Shown here: piece after piece, positions 31,681 to 43,214 of the stretch | How the letters are laid out: every line of letters starts with the position of its first letter | How positions within the stretch are numbered: the first letter of the stretch is position 1 | Origin: Antedon mediterranea | Taxonomy: Eukaryota > Echinodermata > Crinoidea > Comatulida > Antedonidae | DNA length: 64,000 bases | Reading direction: 5' to 3' | NCBI RefSeq assembly: GCF_964355755.1 | Contig: NC_092679.1 | Location: 10,964,932 to 11,028,931, forward strand | Notes under the pieces: generated by a model | Database searches by the model: none | Told to the model about the DNA's origin: nothing | The model's input: only the letters and a program-made list of their open reading frames with translations | Position numbers and translations under genes: made by a program

Positions 31681-32177
31681 TAATATTGAACCTTGAGGAA
31701 CTCAGATATTTACATTCAGTGATTCAGATTTACATGAATTAATACTAACAATTTGAGATCTTTGACTAAGATATGATTTAAACTATTTAAGCTCGGTACT
31801 ATTTATTCCAAAACCCCTTAATTTATTACGCAAGATTTGATGATTTACCATATCAAAGGCCTTTTTTAGGTCCAGGAATATAGCAGCTGTTGAAATAATT
31901 ACTTGGATCTGATTTATCTCCTTCTTTATATATGGGCGTCACTTTTGCTTGTTTCCATTCATATGGAAAAATTGATGTAAACAATGATAGATTACAAATG
32001 TAGCAAAGTGAATCACATATTATTGGTGCTGCTAATTTTAAAAGTTTACAATTTATATTGTCAATTCCGGTGGCTTTATTACTGGAAAATTTGCATATTT
32101 CATCAAAAATATAGTCAGATGCAAGATAATCAAATTTAAATTTATCTACAAGACTGTAATCTGTTGTCTTATTGATA
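31681..32177 (-). pseudogene. Element C: N-terminal RT with an internal deletion
   Basis: Minus strand: SSNKATGIDNINCKLL and KQAKVTPIYKEGD (start of RT), then a jump to AAIFLDLKKAFDMVNHQI. About 60 residues, including the usual NYRPIS block, are missing at about 31895-31905. Two stops follow, in FKSYL and before VPQGS. The element cannot make a working RT. Confidence 0.8.
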
Positions 32178-33564
32178 TTAGTATTTTAAAAATTTACTTG
32201 CTAAAGAATTTCCTATTGACGTAAAATGAATATTTAATTCATTTGCTGTGTCCTTATCCGTAGTTGTATAATTTTCATTTTTATAAACCCTATTTACAGT
32301 TGATTTTGGTTTTGGAATTAGTTTATTTATGGTGTTCCATAGTTTTTTTGGGTTTTTAGTATTTTCTTTGATGGTGTTAGTACAATATTTCTTTTTTAGG
32401 TTCCTGTTGAGATTGTTCACTTTGTTTCTTATTTGTTTAGCTGTGTCCCAATCTTTAGAATCATTAGTTTTATGAGCCTTTTTATAATAATAATCCCTAT
32501 CTTTAGTTAATGTTATGTAATCTTTTGTTATCCATTCAGGAAGTGAGCCTTTGACCCTCTTTGTTTTAAGAGGGGCATGGCGATTACATAGGCTACTGAA
32601 TAAGCTTTTCCATAGTAACCAAGCTGAATTAACATCTGTTGAGAGTTTAATCTGATCCCAGTCAATACTTTTAAGATCATCAATAAATTTATGTTCATAA
32701 ATTTTGTTTAAAGAACGAGATTTAATAAATTTAGGAGGAATATTAACTTTTTTGGTTTTTCTTATTAAATAGGTTAAAGAGTGATCACTTATACCAAGAC
32801 TTGACACCCCTGCTGTTGAAATATCCAAATTTGTAACAAATATTAAATCAATTATAGTTTTACTTGTATTAGTTATCCTAGTAAAATCATGTATTAGTTG
32901 GTTTAAATTACTATTTTTGGCCAATTTATTAATTTTACCTGCATTTTTCTTGTTACTTATATCTAAATTAAAATCACCTAAGATCACAACATCGTTAAGA
33001 GGTGCATTGTTGAAACATAGTGTCAAGTTCATTTAAATATTCAGCCTTTGCACTTGGTGGTCTATAGATATTTCCTAAAAGTAATGGTTTAGAATATGGC
33101 AAGTTAAATTCAACCCAGAGAGCTTCAATACTTTCAACCCTAAAATTGTAGATCTCTTTAAAGCGGATACCATTTTTTATATAGCATAATACTCCACCAC
33201 CTGATTGTGAAAGTTGTCTATCCAGTCTACATATTTCATATCCATTTATCCATATCTCATTATTATCAATACTGCTATTTAGCCAAGTTTCAGTTATACA
33301 AAATATATCATAATTATGTTCATTAAGGAGTGTTTTAACACTGTCCAACTTATTTCTAAGTGACTGGATATTTAAATGAGCAAGTTTAAAACCTTTTTTA
33401 TAAATAATATCGGAATAATCAGAACTTGAGTAACTTAAGGGATTATTATTAAAAGGAAGTTCTGATATGGCAATTTTTCTAAAGCAATCATTACACCACC
33501 ACCTATCTGGATAAGTAAATAGATTATTGTCTATATTATAAGATAAATTAAAGTTTAAAAAACA
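32178..33564 (-). pseudogene. Element C: zinc-finger end, endonuclease and linker
   Basis: Minus strand from 33564 down: CFLNFNLS and WWCNDCFRKI complete a C2-C2 finger whose first half lies at 36931-36960. The same frame continues into the endonuclease (LNIQSLRNKLD, ITETWLN, QSGGGVLCYI, LGNIYRPPS). A frameshift near 33010 leads to VILGDFNLDI and GISDHSLTY, then a Lys/Asn-rich linker to RT (NPKKLWNTINKL). The finger and endonuclease share one open frame, so ORF1 and ORF2 seem fused. Confidence 0.85.
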
Positions 33565-33569
33565 ATTAT

Positions 33570-36500
33570 ACTCTAGTAGCTAGATCAACTTTCGTATGCA
33601 CTTTGAGGTCCAGAGAATTTGACTTCAGAAATTGGTTTAGGGTGGTCAAACAATCATTTTTGGCTTGGTTACACATTTTGAAAATGTGGCGAAAGGTCAA
33701 AAGGTCAGGGTGAAAGGTCATAAGACCAAACACCAATATGTCCTTAAATCTCAACAACCACTGGTCACAGCGAAGTAATTTTGGTCTCAAATTGATCAGA
33801 AGGTATACATTTATATTCAGTCTAATGGGACATTTTAGTTTAAAATGACCGGAAATGCCATTTCTGACCTTTGACCCACAACCCAGGGCATGTATTTATC
33901 TCCGTAACTACTGGTCGTAGACACTTGAATTTGGTTTTAAATTGTTCGAAATATATATTTTGTTATTTGAAAAACATTTTGAAAAATGTTACAAAAGGTC
34001 AAAGGGTCAGGGTCAAGGGTTATATAAACAAATAAATGTACTTGTATCTCGGCAACCACTGGTCGCAGCAAGTCAATTTTGGTCTCAAAATGTTCAGAAG
34101 GCATGCATTTATATTCCGTCTAATGGGGCATTTTAGTAAAAAATTATCAGAAATGCCATTTCTGACCTTTGACCCACATACCAGGGCATCTTCATATCTC
34201 TGTAAGTACTGGTCGTAGAAACTTAAATTTGGTATCAAATTGTTCGAAATATACATATTTACATTCATTGTAATAGAAAATGTGGTTAAAAGATGAACAG
34301 AAAATACTATTACTAATGTTTCAAACAAAAAACATATCTCTACACAACTTATCCTTAGACAGTAATGTTATGCAATATGATACTTTAAATTGTTTCAATT
34401 TCAAGTAGGCCTACAAGTTATTGCTGTCCACGAGAACATTTTGATATAAACGTCAAGCTCAACAGTTCTTTTCAGAATGCTAGAAGTAACTTGCCATGTG
34501 TATCCGATTAAACGCCCCGGGCATTTATTGTTCAAAAGGGTTTTTAGGGGGAGGGGAGGCATCTTTATTTGGGGTATAATATGGTAACATGTATAATCAA
34601 ATAAATACCACCTAGATGTAAAAAATACAGCACAATTAATATAAAAAATGATAACATTATGTCAAAATGCTTGGTAAATTGTAGATTATGGTAATTAATG
34701 AAATGTGTTGTGATACAATTATTTTGTAAATGCATGTGGCGGAGCGTTTATTCCACATGATGTTCTATTGGAGGGAATGGAGGCTTTTATTCAAAGCGGG
34801 TGTTAATTCGAATAAATACTCGAGCTCAACAGTTAAGAATGCTAGAAGTAACTTACTATAGTTACCCGAATAAAAGGTCCGGGCATTTAGTTATTCAGGG
34901 AAGGCGTTTATTTTGTTTGGGTGTAATAATGGTAACATGTATAATCAAATAAATACACCCCAGATAAAAAAAAAAAAAATTAATATAATAAGAATAATAA
35001 CTGGATTAAACCTCATTCTATCCTGTTGCAAGTACAATCATGTAATAAAAGGTATCACAGACAACTATAATAGACCAATTCATTGTCATTATTCCGTAAC
35101 ACTGTTGCATAATATTTTTGAATGTTACCGACAAAACGTATACATAATATGTATAAGTTTTGTCGGTGTATATTATACACGTCTGTTCCCAGTGTAGATA
35201 ATAAAACAATATATGTTTCTGGAGATTTATTATCAATACCACTAGAAACTTTGACATGTTTTAGGTACTGAATTCATTGACAATATAAGCATCAGAGGTT
35301 ATCATGATAAAATCATACTACAACACTGTACTACAGTACACAAGGGTGTTTTCAGGAAAGCTGGACATATTGTACAATAGTAATGAAGCTATGTATTGGC
35401 ATTTAAAAATATGCAAAAGATTGTCAAATTGTAGTCACAAACAAACAGATGATAGAATGAAGATCCATTATGAGTGCAATTGTGTCAGGATAATGATATG
35501 TCATTGTTTTATATCATTATACTGGCACCTGGAAGAGAAGATCCATTTAATGTTATCTATGACAGTGTCACTTTTATTCTAAAAGACAGAAACATTTCGT
35601 TAAAAAGCATAAAGAAGAAAACGAATCATGTAAAGTACCTTTTATCAGTTGAGAAACGAATTATAATTATTAAAATTAGAGTATACACCCGCTTTGAATA
35701 AAAGCCTCTCTCAAATAAACGCCACCATTCCCTCTAATAGAACACCATGTGGAATACGCCCGCCACATGCATTTACACAATAATTGTATCACAACACATT
35801 ACATTAACTACCATAATCTACAATTTACCAAGCATTTTTTTAACTTTTTGATATTAATTGTGCTGTATTTTTTTTTACATCTAGGTGGTATTTATTTGAT
35901 TATACATATTACCATATTATACCACAAATAAAGATGCCTCCCCTGCCCTTTGAACAATAAATGCCCGGGGAGTTTAATCGGATACACATGGCTAGTTACT
36001 TCTAGCATTCTGAAAAGAACTGTTGAGCTTGACGTTTCTATCAAAATGTTCTTGGGGACAGCAATAACTAGTACTTGAAATTGAAACAATTTAAAGTATC
36101 AGTTATTGCATAACATTACTGTCTAAGGATAAGTTATGTACTGGTACTGGTACTGGTATGTTTTTTGTTTGAAACATTAGTAATAGTATTTCTGTTCATC
36201 TTTTAACCACATTTTCTATTACAATGAATGTAAATATGTATATTTCGAACAATTTGATACCAAATTTAAGTTTCTACGACCAGTACTTACAGAGATATGA
36301 AGATGCCCTGGTATGTGGGTCAAAGGTCAGAAATGGCATTTCTGATAATTTTTGACTAAAATGTCCCATTAGATTGAATGTGAAAGCATGCCTTCTGAAC
36401 ATTTTGAGACTAAAATTGACTTGCTGCGACGAGTGGTTGCCGAGATACAAGTATCTATTTTTATTTGTTCATATAACCTTTGACCCTGACCCTTTGACCT

Positions 36501-36925
36501 TTTGTAACATTTTTAAAAATGTGCTACAAATAATAAATATTTATTTCAAACAATTTAAGACCAAAATTAAGTGTCTACGATCAGTAGTTATGGAGATACA
36601 TACATGCCCTGAGGTGTGGGTCAAAGGTCAGAAATGGCATTTCCGGTCATTTTTGACTAAAATGTCCCATTAGACTGAATATAAATGTATACCTTCTGAT
36701 CAATTTGAGACCAAAATTACTTCGCTGTGACCAGTGGTTGTTGAGATTTAAGGACATATTGGTGTTTGGTCTTATGACCTTTCACCCTGACCTTTTGACC
36801 TTTCGCCACATTTTCAAAATGTGTAACCAAGCCAAAAATGATTGTTTGACCACCCTAAACCAATTTCTGAAGTCAAATTCTCTGGACCTCAAAGTGCATA
36901 CGAAAGTTGATCTAGCTACTAGAGT
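33570..36925. mobile_element. FB-1: giant fold-back element with ~1.24 kb inverted arms
   Basis: 3,356 bp. Arms 33570-34803 and 35686-36925 are reverse complements along their full length, with scattered mismatches. Ends ACTCTAGTAGC and GCTACTAGAGT are perfect. It is flanked by ATTAT duplications (33565-33569, 36926-36930). Removing it with one ATTAT rejoins element C in frame through a zinc finger. No ORF with transposase features occurs in the arms or the 880-bp centre, so it must be mobilised in trans. Arms contain tandem-like copies of a module with TTTGACCTTTGACC. Confidence 0.9.
34804..35685. other. Unpaired centre of FB-1
   Basis: AT-rich with no recognisable gene. 34830-34965 is a diverged direct copy of arm sequence at about 34460-34615 (words ATGCTAGAAGTAACTT, AATCAAATAAATAC). 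A small inverted repeat with ACCGACAAAAC lies at about 35128-35170. An A13 run at about 34967-34979. Confidence 0.6.
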
Positions 36926-36930
36926 ATTAT

Positions 36931-37508
36931 TACAAGTTAGCCTAATATTTAAAGAATGTACACTTTTACATAGGTTATTAACATTATTATTAGTAATAAT
37001 ACATAAATCATTATTTTCTGGTAAGATATCGTAATCATTCAGTATTGTCCCGGCTTGATCTTTATTGAGTTTAATACTTTTGGTAGTTGAAATGTCTTGA
37101 GAGTTTTCATTGTCTAGATAGTTTTTAGTTGAAGATAACAATTTAGGACTAAAAGTTTCATTAATTTCGGCATTGACTTCCTTACCTTCTGCTCACCTAG
37201 TATCATGTTGATTGGGACAATACTTTGCTTTATGGCCTTCCTGTTGACAAATCCAACATAATACAGGTGTACCATGTCGACAAACCCGTTGAACATGTCC
37301 TGTTTCACCACAAAAATGACAGGAACTAGATGGTGTCCCCAATCTCCAGGATCTCTTCCGTAAAGCAGATGTTCCATACTTGTTTAGGTGTAATCCATGT
37401 CTTGTGTATTTAGACTGAGGCATCTAGACCACACGTTGACAGAAAAGCTTTAGAATTATTTATAAAGTTACCTTTGAAAATTGATTGTAGTCGTTCGTTC
37501 GCCTGGAG
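36931..37508 (-). pseudogene. Element C: ORF1 remnant (SGNH-like end, two CCHC knuckles, start of a zinc finger)
   Basis: Minus strand from about 37490: YTRHGLHLNKYG is the usual last block of SGNH/esterase-like domains in ORF1 proteins. It is followed by CHFCGETGHVQRVC and CWICQQEGHKAKYC (CCHC knuckles that bind RNA). After one in-frame TGA at about 37193, a low-complexity stretch leads to LNIRLTCNNC, first half of a C2-C2 finger broken by FB-1. Upstream of 37490 the esterase body is missing, so the element is 5'-truncated. Confidence 0.78.
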
Positions 37509-39467
37509 TATTTTTATTTATTTTTTATTTATTTATTTCCTTTATTGCATCAAGTAAGCAGTGATGAAGTTGACATAAATATAATAGTAAATATGTAAAC
37601 ACATAGTATAACACAGTCCAAACAAGTAATACTAAAATAAATCATAGTCCACAAATCAGTCTTTCAATGGCCATCATAGTACATCCAGTAACACAAACCA
37701 ATAGGGGTTCACAATTTGCTTATCATAACTCAGTTACTGATCATTCACCAATCATTGAAAACTCCGTGGAAAGTAATGAAGTTTTTTGTGCGTTGTGTCC
37801 GGACTTTGGGGAGGGTGAACGATCTAACGCGTCGGAGCTGATGGTTGTGTGTGGGAGGTTTAGGTAAGAGAGAGTGTAATATATGATCTTCTTTTTTCAT
37901 TTTATCAAAGAATTTTCTTGACAACTTCTCGCGGCGTTCAGATAGAGTGATGATGTTAAGGTATCTGCGGGTATCAGCATACGAGGTACCATCGGGGCAT
38001 ATTATGTTACACGCTCTTCTTTGGACATGTTCGATTTGGTCAGATTGTGCTTTGGATAAACTCGGGGACCAAACAGCACAGGCATATTCGAGAACTGGTC
38101 GTATCACTGCTTGATAGTATCGGAGCAGTTCCAGTCTATCTAGGCCAGACCTCTTGAGTTGCTTAAGAAAAAACAACCTTGGTACAACGCGCTTGATTAA
38201 ACAGTCAACATGCGTCTGCCACGACAATTTACGGTCAAGATTGACACCTAGTAACTTTGTTTTATTCTTTATATCAAACCAACAGTGTAAAACACCAATA
38301 ACAGGTTGAAAATAAAAGCTAAACTATAAAATATGAGCCTATAAAAATATACAAATGAAAAAGAAAATTTTAATAATTTCATTAATAATACATTTAAATT
38401 GAGAAAAATTACAGTTAAAAATATCTAAAGAATTATTTTTTAAAATACAAGAATTGTACAATGACGAGAGTCTACAGAAAATACCATTTTTACAAACATT
38501 GACACGAGAAAATTTAACATGAAGAAAGGGTTTACTACGAAGATTACGAACAGGAACATTAAAATAAAACAACGAAACAAGATCACAATCAAACTTAGAA
38601 GTAAGACATTTATACAGGAAGTGTATGCTCAACACACTTGACTTCAGATCCATTCACAGTGATTGGGTCAAACTCAGTTGGTGTTCTCTTACATGTAATG
38701 CGCAGTTCAACCGATTTTTTCTCATTCAGTTTCATACCATTTTCTTCGCACCATTTAAATATACTGTTCATACTATCTTGAATTTTGCACTCGGAGTTCT
38801 TATTATATCTTTGGTAAAAGGTGGTATCGTCCATATATTTCATAAGCGGCAGATCGACCTGGAGGTCATCAATGAAGGCAACAAACAGGATTGGACCAAG
38901 CCATGATCCTTGTGGGATTCCTCCGTTTGGTTTTAGCCATGGTGAGAAGATATTCTTCAATTTCACTCTGTGTTTTCTATCTGCAAGAAAAGCTTGAATC
39001 CATGCTACAAGAACTTCGTCGATACCTATGTTCTTTAACTTTCTAATTAAAATGTGGTGGTCAATCATATCATACGCTTTGCTAAAATCCAATAGGAGAG
39101 CACGTACTTCCTCGCCATCATCAGTGGCTTGGTACCAGTGATGCAATGATGAGATGAGGGCGTCAGTTGTTGAGACCCCCTTTGAGCTACCAAATTGGTT
39201 GTTTGATAGTTTGTCTTTCAGCTGGTCCCAAACAAGACTACCAATTAAGCTCTCTACAATTTTTGCAGCTACAGATATTAACGAAATGGGTCGGAGATCG
39301 GTTTGGACACAGCGAGGGAGGTTTATTTTTGGTATTGGCACAATATTAGCCATTTTCCAGTCATCCGGGATATACGACTCTTTTGACTCTATTTTGATAT
39401 TGAGTTGTGGGTCATCTAGACGTTGGCAAATTCCTGATACATAGATTTTTCCAGATATTCTGTTCTG
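37509..39467 (-). pseudogene. Element E: L2-like non-LTR reverse transcriptase, 5'-truncated
   Basis: Minus strand: VPIPKINLP, DLRPISLISVAAKIVE, LLLDFSKAYDMIDHH, NGGIPQGSWLGPILF, MKYMDDTTFYQ and LNEKKSVELRI (39353-38640). After an insertion (38260-38622), KLLGVNLDRKLSWQTHV and the C-terminal YYQAVIRPVLEYACAVW follow (38250-37745). The 3' end carries an (AAAT)n tail read as T-rich at 37509-37541. YMDD replaces the commoner YADD or YVDD. Motif order and the SPWL..GGIPQG block suit the L2/Daphne group. Confidence 0.85.
38260..38622 (-). mobile_element. 3' end of another non-LTR retrotransposon nested in element E
   Basis: Minus strand: FLYKCLTSKFDCDLVSLF, VPVRNLRSKPFLHV and KNGIFCRLSSLYN match C-termini of non-LTR RTs. 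It ends in an A-rich tail beside AACAAAG of element E. It interrupts element E between VEHT and KLLGV. Possible 3-bp flanks (TGT) are too short to be sure. Confidence 0.65.
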
Positions 39468-40380
39468 CAGATCATGGACCAGTACTGCACATCAAGGTAT
39501 TGTACGAACTAAAAACAGGATTAGAGAACTATACTGGTTTCCTGCTATAGATCGTAAAGTAGAAGATAAAATTCAGAATTGTGAACCGTGTCAAAATAGT
39601 GATAAGACGGCTAAAACTTACAATGCGCCATTACAACCAGAATGGCAAAAAGTTGCTATTGATATAATAGGCCCATTTGAAAAGGGACCTAGAAAGTGTA
39701 GATATGCTATTGTGCTAGTTGACTATTTCAGTAAATGGCCAGAAGTTTCTTTTACTAATGATATTACATCTACATTTGTATGTTATTTTCTAGACCAGAT
39801 ATTTGCAAGAGAAGGATTACCAAATGAGTTGGTATCCGATAATGGGAAACAATTTGTATCCATAGAGTTTGAAAATTATTTAAAAGAGAGAGGTATTAAG
39901 CACATTAGAACATCATTGTACAATCCTAAAAGTAATAGATTAGTTGAGAGAATGAATAGAATTAAACATACCATTCAAATGGCCAATGAAAATAATAAGA
40001 ATTGGAATGAGGCCATGTTAGAATTTCTCATGATCTATCGATCTACACCACATGCTGTTACACGCATATCTCCTGCAGAATTATTACATAAGCGTAAATT
40101 AATTACTACACTAAATGTAAGACCTACAGATGGTTACCAAAATGGAATTAAAAATACTGAGGTAAAGGAATGAGTTAAAAAGTTCCAAAGTAAAAGTAAG
40201 AAGTATTACGATGATAAGAAAAATGTGAGGAAACCACAATTTAAAGTTGGAGATTCAGTACGAATTAAGAATCCGAGACATGTTGATAAATCAAGTAATA
40301 AGTTCTATACTGGAGGTAAAATTAAAAGAATTGTTAGTAATGCTACATATGATGCTTTACATAATGTCTTAGATCATTTA
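39468..40380 (+). pseudogene. Gypsy-3 integrase
   Basis: Continues Gypsy-3 after the 8.8 kb block. Zinc domain end (ENRIRELYWFPAI-like, CEPCQNSDK), then core motifs VAIDIIGPF, LVDYFSKWPEV, LVSDNGKQF and SNRLVERMNR, i.e. the D, D and E residues all present. A TGA at 40171-40173 follows NTEVKE, and the C-terminus continues as KPQFKVGDSVRIKNP to about 40370. Start is frame-shifted near 39500. Confidence 0.88.
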
Positions 40381-40545
40381 TCTTATATTTATATTATATT
40401 TTATTTATGTTATTTAAGGAAAGTCTTTAAACAGTGATTGGGTTCGCTTGTGACAATCCTGGCTTTTTGTTTCATTATATATTTTTATGTATTCTGTTGT
40501 AATTGTAATGAGCCGATATTGAATAAATCAAGTCAAATCAAATAA
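40381..40545 (+). other. 3' tail of an unidentified retroelement
   Basis: AT-rich, with GAATAAATCAAGTCAAATCAAATAAAA at its end split by type: an AATAAA word and short TCAAA repeats resembling a non-LTR 3' terminus. No coding sequence. Confidence 0.35.
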
Positions 40546-42355
40546 AATCTTCTCTGTTTGGCAAGGGAAAAGTTAAACTAGCATCAAAGCTTGAAAAAAT
40601 CAGTAATCTAGAGAAAATGGATGTGTTTTATTCAGACACCCCCCCACAAATGAGGGGATACACAAAGCAGGCATCTCATTGATGCAACTAATGTGGTAAT
40701 CCATTAAGAGTAAATGGTAGCGAAGGGTAGCTTAACAATAGAGCGTCTACCTCATCCAGTGGCGTATCCAGGATTTTGAAGTTGGGGGGGGGGGGGGGCC
40801 GGGAATTGCCAATTTGCCGACAAAATTGGTGTCATTATCTGTACATACAAGACGTCTCTGATCAATATATGTTCTAGGATTACATAGTCATATTGTCTTA
40901 TATGGGATAACGATGCAAAATTAAAACCAAACCAACATTATCTGTTAGTATGTTGTATTCATATTACAATAAAGAAAGAATTAGGAAAATCTGATTTGTA
41001 GTATAGGGTGTAAAACATCGCCGAAATGATCGTTTTTAGCCACAAAAGAAGTAAAACAATTTGCGGCCTCAGTCGACAATTCTATTAACTACGCCATTTT
41101 TGGTTAAAATAATTACATATAATTACGTTTTTTAGTAATTTATTTTATATATCACCATTGGAAATATCAATAAAACATGTTATTAAATGCTTATAAAATA
41201 TATAAAGTTGTTTACTTAACGGAATTTGGACAAATTCATTGCTCTAACTTTGTGTAGTAACGATCAGAGAGATTCATGGTACACGCGCGAGAGAAAACAT
41301 TCAGCTGCGGGTGATTCGCATCCACCAATCAAATCAGCTAGAATCCTAAATCATCCAACCGTGAGCAATGCCAATCCCGAGAAAGCTCAGCTTTGATTGG
41401 CTTACGATGACATCATATCACAAAATGGTAGTTTTGTAGTTGAGCCTCACGGAATATTCTGTTCCAAAAATGAAATAGGACCTACATGGATATTTTTTAT
41501 GGTATATGTGCTTTTTCTTAAAAAATTTTGAATAATAAAGGCCTCATATCGAGAAAAAAAACGGGTTTTTGGCACTTATAATAAATATATCTTAGACAAA
41601 AATTTAAAAGCACATGGCATGTGGAACTATATAATCTCTTAGCGTAGGAAGACATACAAATCCCAGGTCATGAGAGGCTCAACTGCATGCAAAAACAAGG
41701 TTTTAGGGTAAGGTCAAAGACTTTTGAGTAAACAATCTACAGCGTACGGCCGTACGTACGTGCTACACATTTTTTACGTGTTTCGTTAGATGTAATGAAA
41801 ATAAAAAATAGTTGATCTGAAGGGATCAATGATGATATGATATGTAAATAAACAAACACTCAAAAGAATTATGTTTACAGTTCAATTATTGTCAGAATAA
41901 ATAGTTTATTTTTTTTCCCGGCACCTTTGTTTGCCGACGGCCGCGATGATGTGCCGACGGAAACGAAATCAGGGGGGGCCCGGGCCCCCCGGCCCCCCTA
42001 CTGGATACGCCACTGACCTCATCCTACAGCACTGGAGGAAATTAGCACATATTGAAATTGATGCCACCAAATACAGTTGAAAAAACATCAATGGTGAACT
42101 AACACCAGTCCTAACATTAGACTAATATGCTAATATGTTATCTGTTTTAACTGTAAATCGGGAAATGGTAATGAGATGTGTACAACGAATAGATGTAATT
42201 GTACAACGAATAGATGTAATTGTAGAAAGAGTAAGCTTAAATGCTTAAGTGCATGTGGGTCATGTATGGGCAAATGTGAAAATGGCTCATGTAACTTTTC
42301 ATTAAGTGACCATGATTTTTCTGATGAGGACACCCAGGCTTTACTGACACAGTAA
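40546..42355 (+). pseudogene. Nuclease-type transposase C-terminus with Cys-rich tail (split by a MITE)
   Basis: Plus strand: SLFGKGKVKLASKLEK (the conserved stretch after the last nuclease Asp motif of this family), then RLPHPTALEEIST across the MITE, NGELTPVLTLD and, after a 1-nt shift, the Cys-rich tail CTTNRCNC, KLKCLSACGSC and MGKCENGSC. It ends TLLTQ at TAA 42352-42354, with AATAAA at about 42420. This is a related but different family from the 51.4 kb element, whose C-terminus is acidic instead. Assignment is from family resemblance. The upstream part is absent. Confidence 0.6.
40757..42015. mobile_element. 1.26 kb non-autonomous hAT element
   Basis: Perfect 15-bp terminal repeats CAGTGGCGTATCCAG and CTGGATACGCCACTG, flanked by 8-bp duplications ACCTCATC (40749-40756, 42016-42023), the hAT standard. 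A G14 run follows the left end and G/C runs precede the right end. No ORF. Excision with one duplication joins the host coding sequence as RLPHPTALEE. Confidence 0.92.
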
Positions 42356-42589
42356 TAATCTGGCTAGTCTCAACAAAAAAAAATCATCAGCTTTCATCTA
42401 AGTGACGGTGTATGTTTTAAATAAAGTTGATTATTTGGTAAAAATAACATATCATTGTACGTCTATAATTACATGTACTGTAGATTTTAAACTATTACCA
42501 ATAATAAGGAATCTTTAGTAAGCAACCGACTGGGAGCAATATCCAAGTTTTGGTGTTATTACATGATGAATGTGATTTTTTTCTCAAGG

Positions 42590-42800
42590 TTTTCTAAGGT
42601 TAAAAGTCAATAAAACCATACTTCTTGTCACAATTGGACATAATGTTCAATTATACCAAATGAGACATACATGTTCTTAACAATTTGAGACCAATATGAA
42701 GATTATGCGACCAGTAGCTATCGAGATATAATAAGCTGAGGTCAAAGATTATACTGTGTATACTGTATAGTATATGACACAAAATTAACAGAATTCAGCA
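42590..42800. repeat. Single copy of the dispersed 'GACC' module
   Basis: Contains ACAATTTGAGACCAATATGA and CGACCAGTAGCTATCGAGATAT, the same phrases seen in the FB-1 arms, at 19.7-19.9 kb and at 54.4-55.1 kb. Degraded: the GACCTTTGACC core is reduced. 42356-42589 before it is plain 3' flank. Confidence 0.6.
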
Positions 42801-42953
42801 CTAACAACATGTCATATTCTTCATTTCAGGTCATAAATGCCATAATCTTTTTCTGTGTGCAATATTCCGTAACCAGAATTCGTCATAGTGACAAGTTCAA
42901 ATCTAGTTTTACCACATTTTGTTTTATTTTAACTTCAATTATATTTTCTAGGG

Positions 42954-43214
42954 ATGTATCAACCTTCTTCCACGTCTTCTCTTTTTCCTTATGATTTTTC
43001 TTTTTGCACTCCTCCTCCCTCTCCTGCTTCTGCTCATTCTCTAGAATCATCTACAACTAATTCTCTACCTACGCTCCAATCTTCTCCTTTCTTTCCTTCA
43101 AGCCAGTATTCTTCTCCACTTCACACCCCTACTTCTAATATATCCCTAGTTTGTTTTCCACCAACTCCTCCTAATTATCCTTCCTTTGGCCCCATTTACC
43201 CTTTCCTCACTTAG
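42954..43214 (+). CDS. Possible exon, Pro/Ser-rich
   Basis: An 86-residue ORF directly after a splice-acceptor-like TTTTCTAG. It is rich in Ser, Pro and Thr (CTPPPSPASAHSLESS, PPTPPNYPSFGP) and ends in a stop. Low complexity, no domain. It may be an upstream exon of the SAMD3-like gene or chance. 43215-43419 is non-coding. Confidence 0.3.
   Translation: MYQPSSTSSLFPYDFSFCTPPPSPASAHSLESSTTNSLPTLQSSPFFPSSQYSSPLHTPTSNISLVCFPPTPPNYPSFGPIYPFLT

Noticed and set aside
38625-39444. Plus-strand ORFs opposite element E
   Set aside because: Shadows of the minus-strand L2-like RT, with no motif of their own.
40785-40798. G14 run as a regulatory quadruplex
   Set aside because: It lies at the same place as C/G runs of the opposite end of the MITE and is explained as its subterminal sequence.
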